Shown in pieces: positions 7,701-16,128 of a stretch of DNA of 57,277 nt. Within the stretch, counting starts at the first letter, position 1, and the number at the start of each line of letters is the position of its first letter. Where the stretch lies: NCBI GenBank assembly GCA_035541755.1, contig DATKMQ010000031.1:1-57277 (forward strand), written 5' to 3'. Below the pieces are notes generated by a model. That model made no database searches and was not told the DNA's origin. It saw only the letters and a list, made by a program, of their open reading frames with translations. This stretch comes from Syntrophorhabdaceae bacterium. Lineage in GTDB: Bacteria; Desulfobacterota; Syntrophorhabdia; Syntrophorhabdales; Syntrophorhabdaceae. The translations under genes and the position numbers were made by a program.

Positions 7701-8078
7701 ATGGTAGTCGAGAAAAAAACCAATGGATCAGAAATCGATGAAAAAGACATCACGACAGTTGTTGCTGACGACTTGGAGATCAAGGGCACCATCAGGTTCA
7801 AGTCATCTGTGATGCTGAAAGGTGTTTTTGACGGTGAGATATTCTCAGAAGGACTCCTGGTTGTGGGACCTACAGCCAAGGTGGCGGCGACAATTACGAC
7901 AAAGACCCTGATCTCCCATGGCGAGATCACCGGTAATGTGGTCGCCAACGAGCAGGTAACCCTGAAGAGCACATCTCTCCATAACGGTGATATTTCCACG
8001 CCCAACATCATTATCGAGAATGGGGCCGTATTCAACGGTTCTTGCGCAATGAGAGCAAAAGACATTACCGTGAAATAG
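7701..8078 (+). CDS. Bactofilin 2
   Basis: This 125-aa bactofilin keeps the beta-helix repeats (IKGTIRFKSSVMLKGVFDGEI, GPTAKVAATI, GEITGNV, HNGDIST). It has only a short N-terminal arm and almost no C-terminal tail. An AGGAGAGGAG ribosome-binding site lies just before the ATG. It is closely similar to bactofilin 3 downstream, even at the nucleotide level around VVADDLEI and ENGAVFNG. That points to a tandem duplication, while bactofilin 1 is more distant. Confidence 0.92.
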   Translation: MVVEKKTNGSEIDEKDITTVVADDLEIKGTIRFKSSVMLKGVFDGEIFSEGLLVVGPTAKVAATITTKTLISHGEITGNVVANEQVTLKSTSLHNGDISTPNIIIENGAVFNGSCAMRAKDITVK

Positions 8079-8123
8079 GCGAGGCGAGGTGTGGCTGCAA
8101 AATAACCCAAAGGGGGTAAATGC

Positions 8124-8729
8124 ATGGCAACAGAGATTCCTGTTTTAGAGGAAATTAAAGAAGAAAAGATAACCACAGTTGTTGCTGACGATCTAGAGAT
8201 CAGGGGCGCCATAAAGTTCAAATCCTCTGTCATGCTCAAAGGCATCTTTGAGGGAGAAATCCAATCGGAGGGTCTTCTCGTGGTCGGACCCACCGCTAAA
8301 GTGACGGCGACCATTGCCACAAAAACCCTTGTGTCGCATGGAGAAGTTACCGGTAATGTAACCGCTCAGGACCAGGTCATTCTAAAACAAACGTCCACCC
8401 ATAATGGCGACCTGAAAACTCCCTATCTGACTGTCGAGAATGGGGCCGTATTCAACGGCAAGTCTGTCATGGAAAGGATGCCGACGACTGTGTCGGAGGA
8501 AAAACCATTAGAAATCCAGGTGGAGGCGCCCGAGGAAAAGCCGGCGGCCATATTTGACATTCCGCAGGCCGCGCCTGTCGAAGAGAAGCAGCCGCCCTTT
8601 GTTATACCCAGACAGGACCAAAGAAAAAAGCCGGCACGAGACAAGATCCCTTTTGAAGAATTGGACAAGAAGGAAGAGAGCACGAGCCCGGCAGAGGGTA
8701 CGGAATGGCAGGATAATAAGCCCTATTGA
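8124..8729 (+). CDS. Bactofilin 3 with C-terminal extension
   Basis: This 201-aa bactofilin has a core (about residues 18-120) nearly parallel to bactofilin 2. It then carries an 80-residue Pro/Glu/Lys-rich tail that looks disordered and ends in an acidic patch. The tail could serve as a docking or membrane-recruitment arm, which is inference. Its ribosome-binding site is AAAGGGGG. It is the last gene of the M23-bactofilin unit; the pyrimidine unit starts 91 nt further on. Confidence 0.92.
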   Translation: MATEIPVLEEIKEEKITTVVADDLEIRGAIKFKSSVMLKGIFEGEIQSEGLLVVGPTAKVTATIATKTLVSHGEVTGNVTAQDQVILKQTSTHNGDLKTPYLTVENGAVFNGKSVMERMPTTVSEEKPLEIQVEAPEEKPAAIFDIPQAAPVEEKQPPFVIPRQDQRKKPARDKIPFEELDKKEESTSPAEGTEWQDNKPY

Positions 8730-8754
8730 ACCTTAAGGGTATTGCTTAAGAATC

Positions 8755-8803
8755 AAGGGTTTCGGGAGAGTGGTCTGTTGTTGATTTTTCATCCGAAACC
8801 CTT
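8755..8803 (+). promoter_or_regulatory. Stem-loop upstream of the ferredoxin-pyr operon
   Basis: An 11-bp perfect stem (arms 8755-8765 and 8793-8803) with a 27-nt loop sits between bactofilin 3 and the ferredoxin start at 8821. No T-run follows the right arm, so it is not a plain terminator. It may be a leader element for the pyr operon or a 3' element of the bactofilin message. I cannot fit it securely to the PyrR-binding-loop consensus. Confidence 0.4.
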
Positions 8804-8820
8804 TATAGTAGTATTTCAGA

Positions 8821-9000
8821 GTGCGGCCTTATATCACAAAAAACGTCTGTACCGATTGCGGGGAATGTGTGACGATATGCCCTTACGACGTGCTCTCCAA
8901 CAAGGAGGGTTCCGTGTCGGTCCGTCTGCCGGATGACTGTATCGAATGCGGGGCGTGTATTGATGGCTGTGCACAGAAAGCCATACGTATGGATGACTGA
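8821..9000 (+). CDS. Small 2[4Fe-4S] ferredoxin
   Basis: This 59-aa ferredoxin starts at GTG 8821 and is easily missed because of its size. The first cluster motif is CTDCGECVTICP and the second CIECGACIDGCA, giving eight Cys in two CxxCxxCxxxC sets. The second set ends CA rather than CP. It is a soluble low-potential electron carrier. Its TGA overlaps the ATG of pyrR (TGATG), so it is translationally coupled to the pyrimidine operon. No obvious Shine-Dalgarno sequence precedes the GTG, so the exact start is not certain. Confidence 0.85.
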   Translation: MRPYITKNVCTDCGECVTICPYDVLSNKEGSVSVRLPDDCIECGACIDGCAQKAIRMDD

Positions 9001-9533
9001 TGAGAACAAAGGTTCTTCTTGACCGCAACGCCATAGAACGCACTATCAACAGGATGACCCACGAGATCCTGGAAAAGAACCAGGGCTCTCGGGCGCTCTG
9101 TCTTATCGGCATAAGAACGAGAGGCGTCTACCTCGCAAACCGGATCCAGAACAAAATAAAGGGCATTGAAGGGATAAAGCTCCCCGTCGGAGTGCTCGAC
9201 ATCACCATGTACCGTGATGACATATCGACCATGAAATCACCTGAGGTGAGAAAGACGGAGATAGCCTTTGATGTCAATAATATGACTATTATCCTCGTCG
9301 ATGACGTGATCCACACAGGAAGAACAACACGGGCAGCAATCGACGCCATCATGGACCTCGGCAGACCCAAAAAGATCCAGCTCGCGGTGCTTGTAGACAG
9401 GGGCGACAGGGAACTCCCCATGCATCCCGATTACGCAGGTCTCGCCTATGCGGTGAACGCGAGAGAAGAGGTTCATGTACGACTCGGTGAAGTTGACGGC
9501 AAGGATGAAGTCGTGGTCGAGAAATCATCATGA
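9000..9533 (+). CDS. pyrR: PyrR bifunctional pyrimidine regulator / uracil phosphoribosyltransferase
   Basis: This 177-aa protein has the type I phosphoribosyltransferase fold, with the PRPP-binding motif [16 protein letters not shown] at about residues 100-115 and [10 protein letters not shown] near the N-terminus. PyrR senses UMP/UTP and attenuates pyr messages by binding leader RNA; many homologues also make UMP from uracil and PRPP. It starts within the ferredoxin stop and ends overlapping pyrB by 4 nt (ATGA), so it is part of a tight fdx-pyrR-pyrB-pyrC unit. Confidence 0.95.
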   Translation: MRTKVLLDRNAIERTINRMTHEILEKNQGSRALCLIGIRTRGVYLANRIQNKIKGIEGIKLPVGVLDITMYRDDISTMKSPEVRKTEIAFDVNNMTIILVDDVIHTGRTTRAAIDAIMDLGRPKKIQLAVLVDRGDRELPMHPDYAGLAYAVNAREEVHVRLGEVDGKDEVVVEKSS

Positions 9534-10453
9534 AATGGACCAGAAAAGACCTCCTCGGTATTAGGGAACTCTCCAAAGAGGAGATTCTTTTCATCCTCGA
9601 AACCGCCGATTCCTTTAAAGAGGTATCTCGAAGGGACATCAAGAAGGTCCCGACGCTCCGCGGAAAAACTGTAATCACCCTATTCTACGAACCTTCGACC
9701 AGGACGAGGACGTCCTTTGAGATCGCCGCAAAACGTCTTTCCGCTGACACGATCAATATCTCTTCAAGCACAAGCAGCTCGGTAAAAGGGGAAACGCTTC
9801 GGGATACAGCCAGAAACCTCGAGTCCATGCGGCCTGATGCAATTATTATACGCCACAATATGCCGGGTGCGCCTCTCATGCTTGCCAAAATTATGGACTC
9901 GTCGGTGATAAACGGGGGTGACGGCGCCCACGAACACCCGACCCAAGCGCTTCTCGATCTCTATACCATACGTGAAAAGAAGGGGCGGATAGATGGGCTC
10001 AAAGTAGCCATCGTGGGAGATATTGCCCACAGCAGGGTGGCCAGGTCGAATATCTTCGCACTTTCCCGTTTTGACACCGATGTGGTCTGCTCGGGGCCGC
10101 CGACCATGATCCCCCCCGGCATAGAAACACTTAGGGTGCGAAAAGAATACGATATGAATAGGGCGGTAGAGGACGCCGATGTGATTATGATGCTACGGAT
10201 CCAAAAGGAGCGGGGCGGCGCGTCGGTCATCCCCTCCGTGAAGGAATACTCAACATTATTCGGACTCAAGAAAGAACATATCGAGAGGGCAAAGAAAGAT
10301 GTGATTATTATGCATCCGGGGCCCATGAACCGGGGAATCGAGATCGCTGATGAAGTGGCGGATGGTCCCTACTCCGTGATCCTCGACCAGGTTGAGAACG
10401 GTGTGGCGGTTCGGATGGCTGTGCTCTATCTCCTCACCGGGAGGGAATCATGA
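9530..10453 (+). CDS. pyrB: Aspartate carbamoyltransferase catalytic subunit
   Basis: This 307-aa enzyme joins carbamoyl phosphate and aspartate to give N-carbamoyl aspartate, the committed step of de novo pyrimidine synthesis. The carbamoyl-phosphate loop [13 protein letters not shown] is intact at about residues 50-62, together with [11 protein letters not shown] and MHPGPMNRG. Its length is normal. No regulatory pyrI follows; the next gene is pyrC, overlapping by 4 nt. Carbamoyl phosphate is presumably supplied by the carAB pair at 27.9-32.4 kb. Confidence 0.97.
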   Translation: MKWTRKDLLGIRELSKEEILFILETADSFKEVSRRDIKKVPTLRGKTVITLFYEPSTRTRTSFEIAAKRLSADTINISSSTSSSVKGETLRDTARNLESMRPDAIIIRHNMPGAPLMLAKIMDSSVINGGDGAHEHPTQALLDLYTIREKKGRIDGLKVAIVGDIAHSRVARSNIFALSRFDTDVVCSGPPTMIPPGIETLRVRKEYDMNRAVEDADVIMMLRIQKERGGASVIPSVKEYSTLFGLKKEHIERAKKDVIIMHPGPMNRGIEIADEVADGPYSVILDQVENGVAVRMAVLYLLTGRES

Positions 10454-11742
10454 AGATTCTTGTGAAGGGGGGGAGGCTCGTCGATCCCGCGAACGACCTG
10501 GACGGCAGGTTCGATATTTTGATCGATGGGACTACCGTGGAAAAAATTGACAGACATATCAGTGAGACGAACAAGAGAACGAAGGTCATCGATGCGAGAG
10601 GCCACATTGTGGCCCCGGGGCTGATCGACGTCCACGCCCATCTAAGAGAACCGGGATACGAATATAAGGAAACCATCAAAACAGGAACACAGGCGGCGGC
10701 CAAGGGCGGTTTTACGACCGTGGTCTCCATGGCAAATACCATGCCCGTGAACGACAACAAAAGCGTTACCGAATTCATTGTTGAGAAAGCGCGGTCCGGA
10801 GGGGCTTCCAGGGTTTTACCCTGCGGCTCCATTACCCGGGGCTTAGCTGGTGAGGAGCTTTCCGAGATTGGCGAGATGTATGAGGCTGGCATTGTCGCCC
10901 TCTCGGATGACGGAAAATCGGTCAAGAATGCCGGGCTCTTAAGAAGGGCCCTCGAATACGCGAAACTCTTCAATCTTCCGGTCATCTCACACTGTGAGGA
11001 CGAAACCCTTGCGCGGGGATATGTTCATGAGGGTCTTTTCTCTCTGTTAAGCGGTTTAGAGCCAACCCCCTCTATTGCCGAAGAGATCATCGTGGAAAGA
11101 GACATTGCCCTTGCCCGATATGTGGACGCCCCTATGCACCTTACCCATATCTCCACCGCTGGAAGCGTCGAGATCATCGAGAGGGCCAAAAAGAAGTTTG
11201 GAAAGATTACTTGCGACACCTGCCCCCATTACTTCACCCTGACCGATGAAGCAACGCTCGGCTATGACACAAACGCCAAGGTCAATCCGCCCCTTCGGTC
11301 GAAAAATGATCTTAAGGCCATTCGCGACGGCCTGAGAAGCGGCGTGATCGATATCATCGCCACGGACCACGCGCCTCACGAATCCACTTCAAAGGAGGTA
11401 GAATTCGATATCGCGACCTCCGGCATCTCGGGCTTTGAAACCGCGCTGGCCTTATCGCTCGCACTGACCCATGAGGGTCTGCTTCCGTTAAAGGCGCTCA
11501 TCCGAAAATTGACCGTCAATCCGGCCCGGATGCTTAATCTCCCCTCGGGCGAGCTCACGGTCGGGGGACCGGCTGATCTTATCATCTTCAATACAGACAT
11601 CAAATGGACCGTGGACAAAAATGAATTCCTCTCCAGGGGAAAGAATACCCCATTTCACGGATGGAAGCTCAGAGGCAAGAACCTTCTCACCATGGTGGGG
11701 GGAAAGATTGTCTACCGCGATGCGGGCCTGTTTAAGGCCTGA
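10450..11742 (+). CDS. pyrC: Dihydroorotase (class I type)
   Basis: This 430-aa zinc amidohydrolase interconverts carbamoyl aspartate and dihydroorotate. Metal ligands are visible in [10 protein letters not shown] (about residue 59), [15 protein letters not shown] and ATDHAPHE, where the catalytic Asp lies. [11 protein letters not shown] marks the C-terminal return to the small domain. Length and motifs are those of the active enzyme, not of an inactive PyrC' partner. It is the last gene of the operon. Confidence 0.97.
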   Translation: MKILVKGGRLVDPANDLDGRFDILIDGTTVEKIDRHISETNKRTKVIDARGHIVAPGLIDVHAHLREPGYEYKETIKTGTQAAAKGGFTTVVSMANTMPVNDNKSVTEFIVEKARSGGASRVLPCGSITRGLAGEELSEIGEMYEAGIVALSDDGKSVKNAGLLRRALEYAKLFNLPVISHCEDETLARGYVHEGLFSLLSGLEPTPSIAEEIIVERDIALARYVDAPMHLTHISTAGSVEIIERAKKKFGKITCDTCPHYFTLTDEATLGYDTNAKVNPPLRSKNDLKAIRDGLRSGVIDIIATDHAPHESTSKEVEFDIATSGISGFETALALSLALTHEGLLPLKALIRKLTVNPARMLNLPSGELTVGGPADLIIFNTDIKWTVDKNEFLSRGKNTPFHGWKLRGKNLLTMVGGKIVYRDAGLFKA

Positions 11743-11888
11743 AGTGATAGATATCGTTTCTCAGAAATTAGGCCTCCCCGTGTAATTTCCTGACCCCACC
11801 CCTTATTTTTTCCTGTACTAGTCCGATAAACAATATACGTGCAAGGTGCGTAAGCTGCGGTTGCATCCTGCCTTGTTCAAAAAATAAG

Positions 11889-11918
11889 CCCTGCCGGTAA
11901 GGTGTCTTACCTGCAGGG
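11889..11918 (+). promoter_or_regulatory. Strong leader hairpin just before motA
   Basis: Twelve base pairs with one C-T mismatch close a GTGT loop (arms 11889-11901 and 11906-11918). It ends three bases before the motA Shine-Dalgarno sequence AGGTGGA (11922-11928). No T-run follows, so it is not a terminator. It could stabilise the 5' end, expose the ribosome-binding site or mark a processing site. Confidence 0.5.
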
Positions 11919-11937
11919 GACAGGTGGAAGATAATAT

Positions 11938-12792
11938 ATGATCGTAATCATCGGCGCCATCGTTGTGCTCGGGTCCGTGATCGGAGGGTTCATCATGGAA
12001 GGGGGACCCATGAAGGTCCTCGTGCAACCGGCCGAGCTGATGATCATCGGGGGCGCTGCCCTCGGAGCCCTTGTCATTTCAGCCCCGCAAAAGTTACTTA
12101 TCAAAATCATCCAGAAGGTCATCGGATCCTTGAAAGGGGGGAGCGTTACAAGGCAGCTCCACATGGATCTCTTAAAGCTCATGTATGAGATCTTTCAAGT
12201 GACGCGTAAAGACGGCCTCATCGCCCTGGAATCGCATATCGAGCATCCGGAAAACAGCAAGATCTTTACAAAATACCCCAACATCACTAAAGAGCATCAC
12301 ATCATTTCCTTCATGACCGACACCTTCAGACTGATCGTTCTCGGCGGCATTGCACCGCATGATATCGAAACACTCATGGATCTCGATATCGAGACCCATC
12401 ACGATGAAGGCATGAAGCCCGGCGCCATTCTTCAGAAGATAGGGGATTCCATGCCGGGTCTCGGCATTGTGGCTGCGGTCCTCGGTATTGTTATTACCAT
12501 GCAGGCCATCAATGGGCCACCTGAGGAGATCGGTCACAAGGTAGCCGCCGCGCTCGTCGGCACTTTCCTCGGAATCTTTCTGTCTTACGGCTTCATCCAG
12601 CCCATGGCCACCCATCTCGACCTGGAGGCCGGAGAGGACTCCAAGGTCTATGAATCGATAAAATCCGGCATCATCTCTCTGGCAAAGGGTTTCAACCCCA
12701 TCGTGTCCGTGGAATTCGCCCGGCGCTCCATACCGAGCGACTTTAGGCCCACGTTCCAGGAGATGGAGAACTTCGTGAAAGGAATCAAATAA
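11938..12792 (+). CDS. motA: Flagellar motor stator protein MotA
   Basis: This 284-aa inner-membrane protein has four transmembrane segments. Two are N-terminal (the second around the AELMIIGGAALGALVI region) and two are in the C-terminal third, around GLGIVAAVLGIVITMQAI and the following VAAALVGTFLGIFLSYGF. The large cytoplasmic loop between them carries the charged residues that touch the rotor. With MotB it forms the proton- or sodium-driven stator. motB starts at the last base of the motA stop. No other flagellar genes are in the window. Confidence 0.95.
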   Translation: MIVIIGAIVVLGSVIGGFIMEGGPMKVLVQPAELMIIGGAALGALVISAPQKLLIKIIQKVIGSLKGGSVTRQLHMDLLKLMYEIFQVTRKDGLIALESHIEHPENSKIFTKYPNITKEHHIISFMTDTFRLIVLGGIAPHDIETLMDLDIETHHDEGMKPGAILQKIGDSMPGLGIVAAVLGIVITMQAINGPPEEIGHKVAAALVGTFLGIFLSYGFIQPMATHLDLEAGEDSKVYESIKSGIISLAKGFNPIVSVEFARRSIPSDFRPTFQEMENFVKGIK

Positions 12793-13625
12793 TGGCCGAA
12801 GACCACCAGACCCCCGTACGGATTATCGTCAAGAAGAAAAAGGGGCATGACGGCCACCACGGCGGGGCATGGAAAGTAGCCTATGCTGATTTCGTCACGG
12901 CCATGATGGCCCTTTTTATTGTGCTCTGGATCGTAGGCCAGTCAAACGCCGTAAAACAGGCCATTTCGGCGTATTTTAAGGACCCCGGGGTGTTCGAAAA
13001 CGGCCAGGGCGGAGGTATTTTGGATGGTTCCTCGGGCACAGCGCCCTCGCCTACTTCCGACGCCGCTATAGAGATGGAGCGATTGAAGGCTGAAGCAAAA
13101 AAGCTGGAAGAAGCCATTGCCGCTATCCCCGAATTCGATAAATTCAAGGATAAGATTCAGATTACCGTCACGAAAGAAGGGCTTAGAATAGAGCTTGTGG
13201 AGAACTCTACGGGGCTTTTTTTCGACGTGGGAAGCGCACAGGTCAAGCCCGAGACAGTAAAACTCCTGAAACTCGTCGCCCAGGAGGTCGGTCGCCTGAA
13301 CAACTACATCATGATCGAAGGATTCACCGACGCACGTTCCTACGTGGGAAAAGATTATTCGAACTGGGAATTGAGCTCTGATAGGGCAAATACGGCGCGG
13401 AGAATCCTGGAAGCGAACGGCGTGAGGCAAGATCAGGTCCTGCAGGTCCGCGGCTACGCCGACAGAAACCTCAAGCACCCCGACCAACCTCTGGATTCTG
13501 CCAACAGGCGGGTAAGCATACTCGTCGCAGCCGCTACGGAACAGGCCGTCCAGGGGATCGCTCCTCAAAAACCCGAAGTAGCGGCTCAAAAGCCACAAGT
13601 AGCGCCGGAGATAGGTAAGAAATGA
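12792..13625 (+). CDS. motB: Flagellar motor stator protein MotB
   Basis: This 277-aa protein has an N-terminal cytoplasmic tail rich in Lys and His. A single transmembrane helix carries the ion-binding Asp in YADFVTAMMALFIVLW (about residue 34). A plug/linker follows, then a periplasmic OmpA-like peptidoglycan-binding domain (about residues 135-255) with IEGFTDA and LSSDRANTARRIL. The C-terminus has three short repeats of the type QKP-x-VA. The 4-nt overlap with the next gene ties motor and regulator expression together. Confidence 0.95.
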   Translation: MAEDHQTPVRIIVKKKKGHDGHHGGAWKVAYADFVTAMMALFIVLWIVGQSNAVKQAISAYFKDPGVFENGQGGGILDGSSGTAPSPTSDAAIEMERLKAEAKKLEEAIAAIPEFDKFKDKIQITVTKEGLRIELVENSTGLFFDVGSAQVKPETVKLLKLVAQEVGRLNNYIMIEGFTDARSYVGKDYSNWELSSDRANTARRILEANGVRQDQVLQVRGYADRNLKHPDQPLDSANRRVSILVAAATEQAVQGIAPQKPEVAAQKPQVAPEIGKK

Positions 13626-14842
13626 CCGAGACAGATCAAACGAGCACACCCCCCATCAAGATTCTTCTCGTTGATGCCGAACCCTCCTACCGGAAGATGC
13701 TAAGCGTCTTTTTTTCTAAATATCCCGGGTTTAATACCTTTGAAGCTGAAAACGGCGCGAAGGGCTATCAGATTGCCCTCGAAACCAGGCCCGATCTCAT
13801 CATAAGCGATTATTATATGCCGGTCATGAACGGTATTGACTTCTGCAAGAAGGTTAAAGGCACCCAGGAACTCTCCTCGGTAATCTTCCTTCTTTTGACC
13901 GCGGAAAAAGAGGTCAGCCACCAGACTGAGGCATTCGAGCACGGCGCCGACGACTATATAGTTAAGACCACTACCCCCGTGATCCTGACGAGCAAGATCA
14001 GGGCTTTTCTCAGGATTAAACTGCTTCAAAAGGAATTACAGCTTGAGAAGGAAAAACTCGCCGAAGCAAACGCAGTTCTTGAGCGTAATTTCACGGAACT
14101 CACGGCGATCCTGCTCAAAACTATCGACTTCAGGCTTCCAGGGGCTTCCGATCGGGCTGAGATAGCAAAACAGATTGCCGAACATATCTGCAAAACCATG
14201 AAGCTATCCATCGACGAAAAGCAAAAGATCATATTCGGCGCACAGCTACATGAAATCGGGAAAATCGGGCTGCCCGATAATATTGCAAATAAGCTCCTCG
14301 GGACGATAAGCCCTGACGAAAAGACGGTTTTCAATCAATATCCGGCCATCGGGGCATTCATCGTTTCCGCTATCTCCGGGTTCAAGGCCGCGGCCGATTC
14401 CATACATTATCAGCTGGAGAACTATGACGGCTCAGGCGTTCCCGACGGGCTTATTGCCAAGGAAATATCGGCCGGCGCTACCATTTTAAGGTCCATCGTA
14501 CTCCAGGAAGAGCTTACCAAGGCCGGTCATACCAAGGAAGAGATACTCCAGCAAATACGCCAATCGTCGAACAAAATCCTGGACCCTGCCGTGGCTATGT
14601 CTCTCGCGGAGTTTATCATTGAGAGCGATAAGGATTTTTCACATAATAAATACAAGATCCATGTAGAAGAACTTCAAGCAGGCATGGTTATCGCCGAAGA
14701 TGTGTACGCGATCAGCGGGGTAAAATTGATCCCCAAAGGTATCAAGCTACAGGAGCACACATTGAAGATTCTTCTGGAAAGACACGACCGCGATCCGATT
14801 ATCGGCGGGGTCTATGTTTTTAAGGCCGGTAGCGGGGAGTAG
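13622..14842 (+). CDS. Response regulator with a degenerate HD-GYP-like output domain
   Basis: This 406-aa protein has an N-terminal receiver domain (about residues 12-130). The phospho-acceptor Asp lies in IISDYYMPVMNG and the conserved Lys in YIVK; one of the usual acidic pair near the start is kept (VDAEPS). A coiled coil leads to an HD-GYP-shaped domain (about 165-320). The HD pair reads HEIGKIGLPD (Asp to Glu), the first metal His is missing (ASDRAEIAKQIA), and the later HHE motif is HYQLENYDGSGVPDGL. It is therefore probably weak or inactive as a c-di-GMP phosphodiesterase and may act as a sensor or adaptor. The overlap with motB suggests a role in motor control. A C-terminal domain of about 70 residues follows. 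Confidence 0.85.
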   Translation: MTETDQTSTPPIKILLVDAEPSYRKMLSVFFSKYPGFNTFEAENGAKGYQIALETRPDLIISDYYMPVMNGIDFCKKVKGTQELSSVIFLLLTAEKEVSHQTEAFEHGADDYIVKTTTPVILTSKIRAFLRIKLLQKELQLEKEKLAEANAVLERNFTELTAILLKTIDFRLPGASDRAEIAKQIAEHICKTMKLSIDEKQKIIFGAQLHEIGKIGLPDNIANKLLGTISPDEKTVFNQYPAIGAFIVSAISGFKAAADSIHYQLENYDGSGVPDGLIAKEISAGATILRSIVLQEELTKAGHTKEEILQQIRQSSNKILDPAVAMSLAEFIIESDKDFSHNKYKIHVEELQAGMVIAEDVYAISGVKLIPKGIKLQEHTLKILLERHDRDPIIGGVYVFKAGSGE

Positions 14843-14862
14843 GCTCGTCCTGAGCGGACTCT

Positions 14863-15798
14863 TTAGTCTCCCGTCTTCACCGACTGAAATCGGCTCCGCG
14901 TGACTTCAACATCTTTGGCTATCCTCTCTTTCAGCGCATCCATGCTTTCAAACTTGATTTCGTCCCGTATGCGTTCGTGAAAATGGATCGCCACCTCTCT
15001 GCCGTAAAGGTCGCCGGAAAAATCGAGAATGTAGGTTTCCACCAGGAGTTTTGTCCCGTCAAAGGTGGGATTAAATCCGATATTCGTCACGGCAGGCAGC
15101 CGTATGTTGTCAACCTCAACTTCCGTCACATATACGCCGTTCTTGGGAACCAGCTCGGAAATGGTTTCGAGATTGATCGTGGGGAATCCCATGTCTCTGC
15201 CCCTTTTTTCTCCCTTCACCACGATGCCTTCTATCACGTGGGGCCGCCCAAGACAGATCGCCGCCCGGCCTACCTCGCCGTTCATGATCAATTTTCGGAT
15301 CATGTTGCTTCCCACTTTTTCACCCTCTATGGTCACCGCGTCGACCACGTCAACGGAAAAACCATTTTCACCCGCCAGTCTCTTGAGCATTGCGATATCT
15401 CCGGCCCCGGCCTTTCCGAATCTGAAATCATATCCGATGACCACGGCTTTCACGCCCACCTTGCTCACGAGAACGTCTTTTACGAAGCTCTCAGGGCCTA
15501 CATTCCTGAAGGTTTCGTCAAAGGAAACGATCACCAAGACCTCAATACCTGATGTCTCTATGAGCTTCTTCTTGAGATGGAGCGGCGTTACAAGACGGGT
15601 ATACGCCTCGGGATTCAGAACGCTCTGGGGGTGAGGATAGAAAGTCATGAGCATCGGCGTGCCCGATATTTGCCGGGCCTTTTGAACGACCTCCGCGATG
15701 ATTCTCCGATGGCCTATATGTATGCCGTCATAATTACCGATGGTGACAACCGGATTTGGAAAGCGCTCAAGCGCACCCAGCGATTCGAAAATTTTCAT
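14863..15798 (-). CDS. ribF: Bifunctional riboflavin kinase / FAD synthetase
   Basis: This 311-aa enzyme converts riboflavin to FMN and then FAD. The N-terminal nucleotidyltransferase domain shows VTIGNYDGIHIGHR and IGYDFRFGKAG. The C-terminal riboflavin-kinase domain shows GRDMGFPTINLE and GVYVTEVEV. The start at 15798 is preferred over an in-frame ATG at 15819 because AGAGGTGG sits five bases upstream and the protein then begins MKIFESLG, as in relatives. It converges with the REC/HD gene across a 20-bp gap. Confidence 0.95.
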   Translation of the reverse strand: MKIFESLGALERFPNPVVTIGNYDGIHIGHRRIIAEVVQKARQISGTPMLMTFYPHPQSVLNPEAYTRLVTPLHLKKKLIETSGIEVLVIVSFDETFRNVGPESFVKDVLVSKVGVKAVVIGYDFRFGKAGAGDIAMLKRLAGENGFSVDVVDAVTIEGEKVGSNMIRKLIMNGEVGRAAICLGRPHVIEGIVVKGEKRGRDMGFPTINLETISELVPKNGVYVTEVEVDNIRLPAVTNIGFNPTFDGTKLLVETYILDFSGDLYGREVAIHFHERIRDEIKFESMDALKERIAKDVEVTRSRFQSVKTGD

Positions 15799-15851
15799 AT
15801 CCACCTCTTGACTTATCAATCATATCCATATAGTTTAATATAACAACAGAT

Positions 15852-15936
15852 GCCGAAGTGGCGGAATTGGCAGACGCGCTAGATTCAGGGTCTAGTAGGC
15901 ATTTTGCCTGTGTGGGTTCAAGTCCCGTCTTCGGCA
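15852..15936 (+). tRNA. tRNA-Leu (anticodon CAG)
   Basis: An 85-nt tRNA whose acceptor arms GCCGAAG (15852-15858) and CTTCGGC (15929-15935) pair fully. The D-loop has GGAATTGGCAGACGC, the anticodon CAG is at 15886-15888, and a long variable arm typical of tRNA-Leu is present. The T-loop is GTTCAAGTC. CCA is not encoded. It reads CUG codons. Confidence 0.97.
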
Positions 15937-16128
15937 TTTACTTTCTCCCGGCTTATCATACCGGGGGCTTTGGTAGCCCTCCTGGCTTCACTCAGAAAGC
16001 ATTTTCTCTGATACTTCAAATTCCCGCATTTCACGCTCCTCTCTTACGGCCACTCTACTGTCCAAAAATGCCTCGGCACGGTTACCCGCAAACCAATCCG
16101 AGGGGCGAAAGGGTCTTCTTTTCGATAC

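Noticed and set aside
8766-8792. A PyrR-binding loop in the hairpin before the ferredoxin gene
   Set aside because: The loop contains a GAGAG-type stretch, but the flanking pairs of the known PyrR-binding stem are absent.
11820-11930. A c-di-GMP (GEMM) riboswitch upstream of motA
   Set aside because: A few short matches to the consensus occur, but the conserved core and the tetraloop receptor cannot be placed. Only the hairpin is real.
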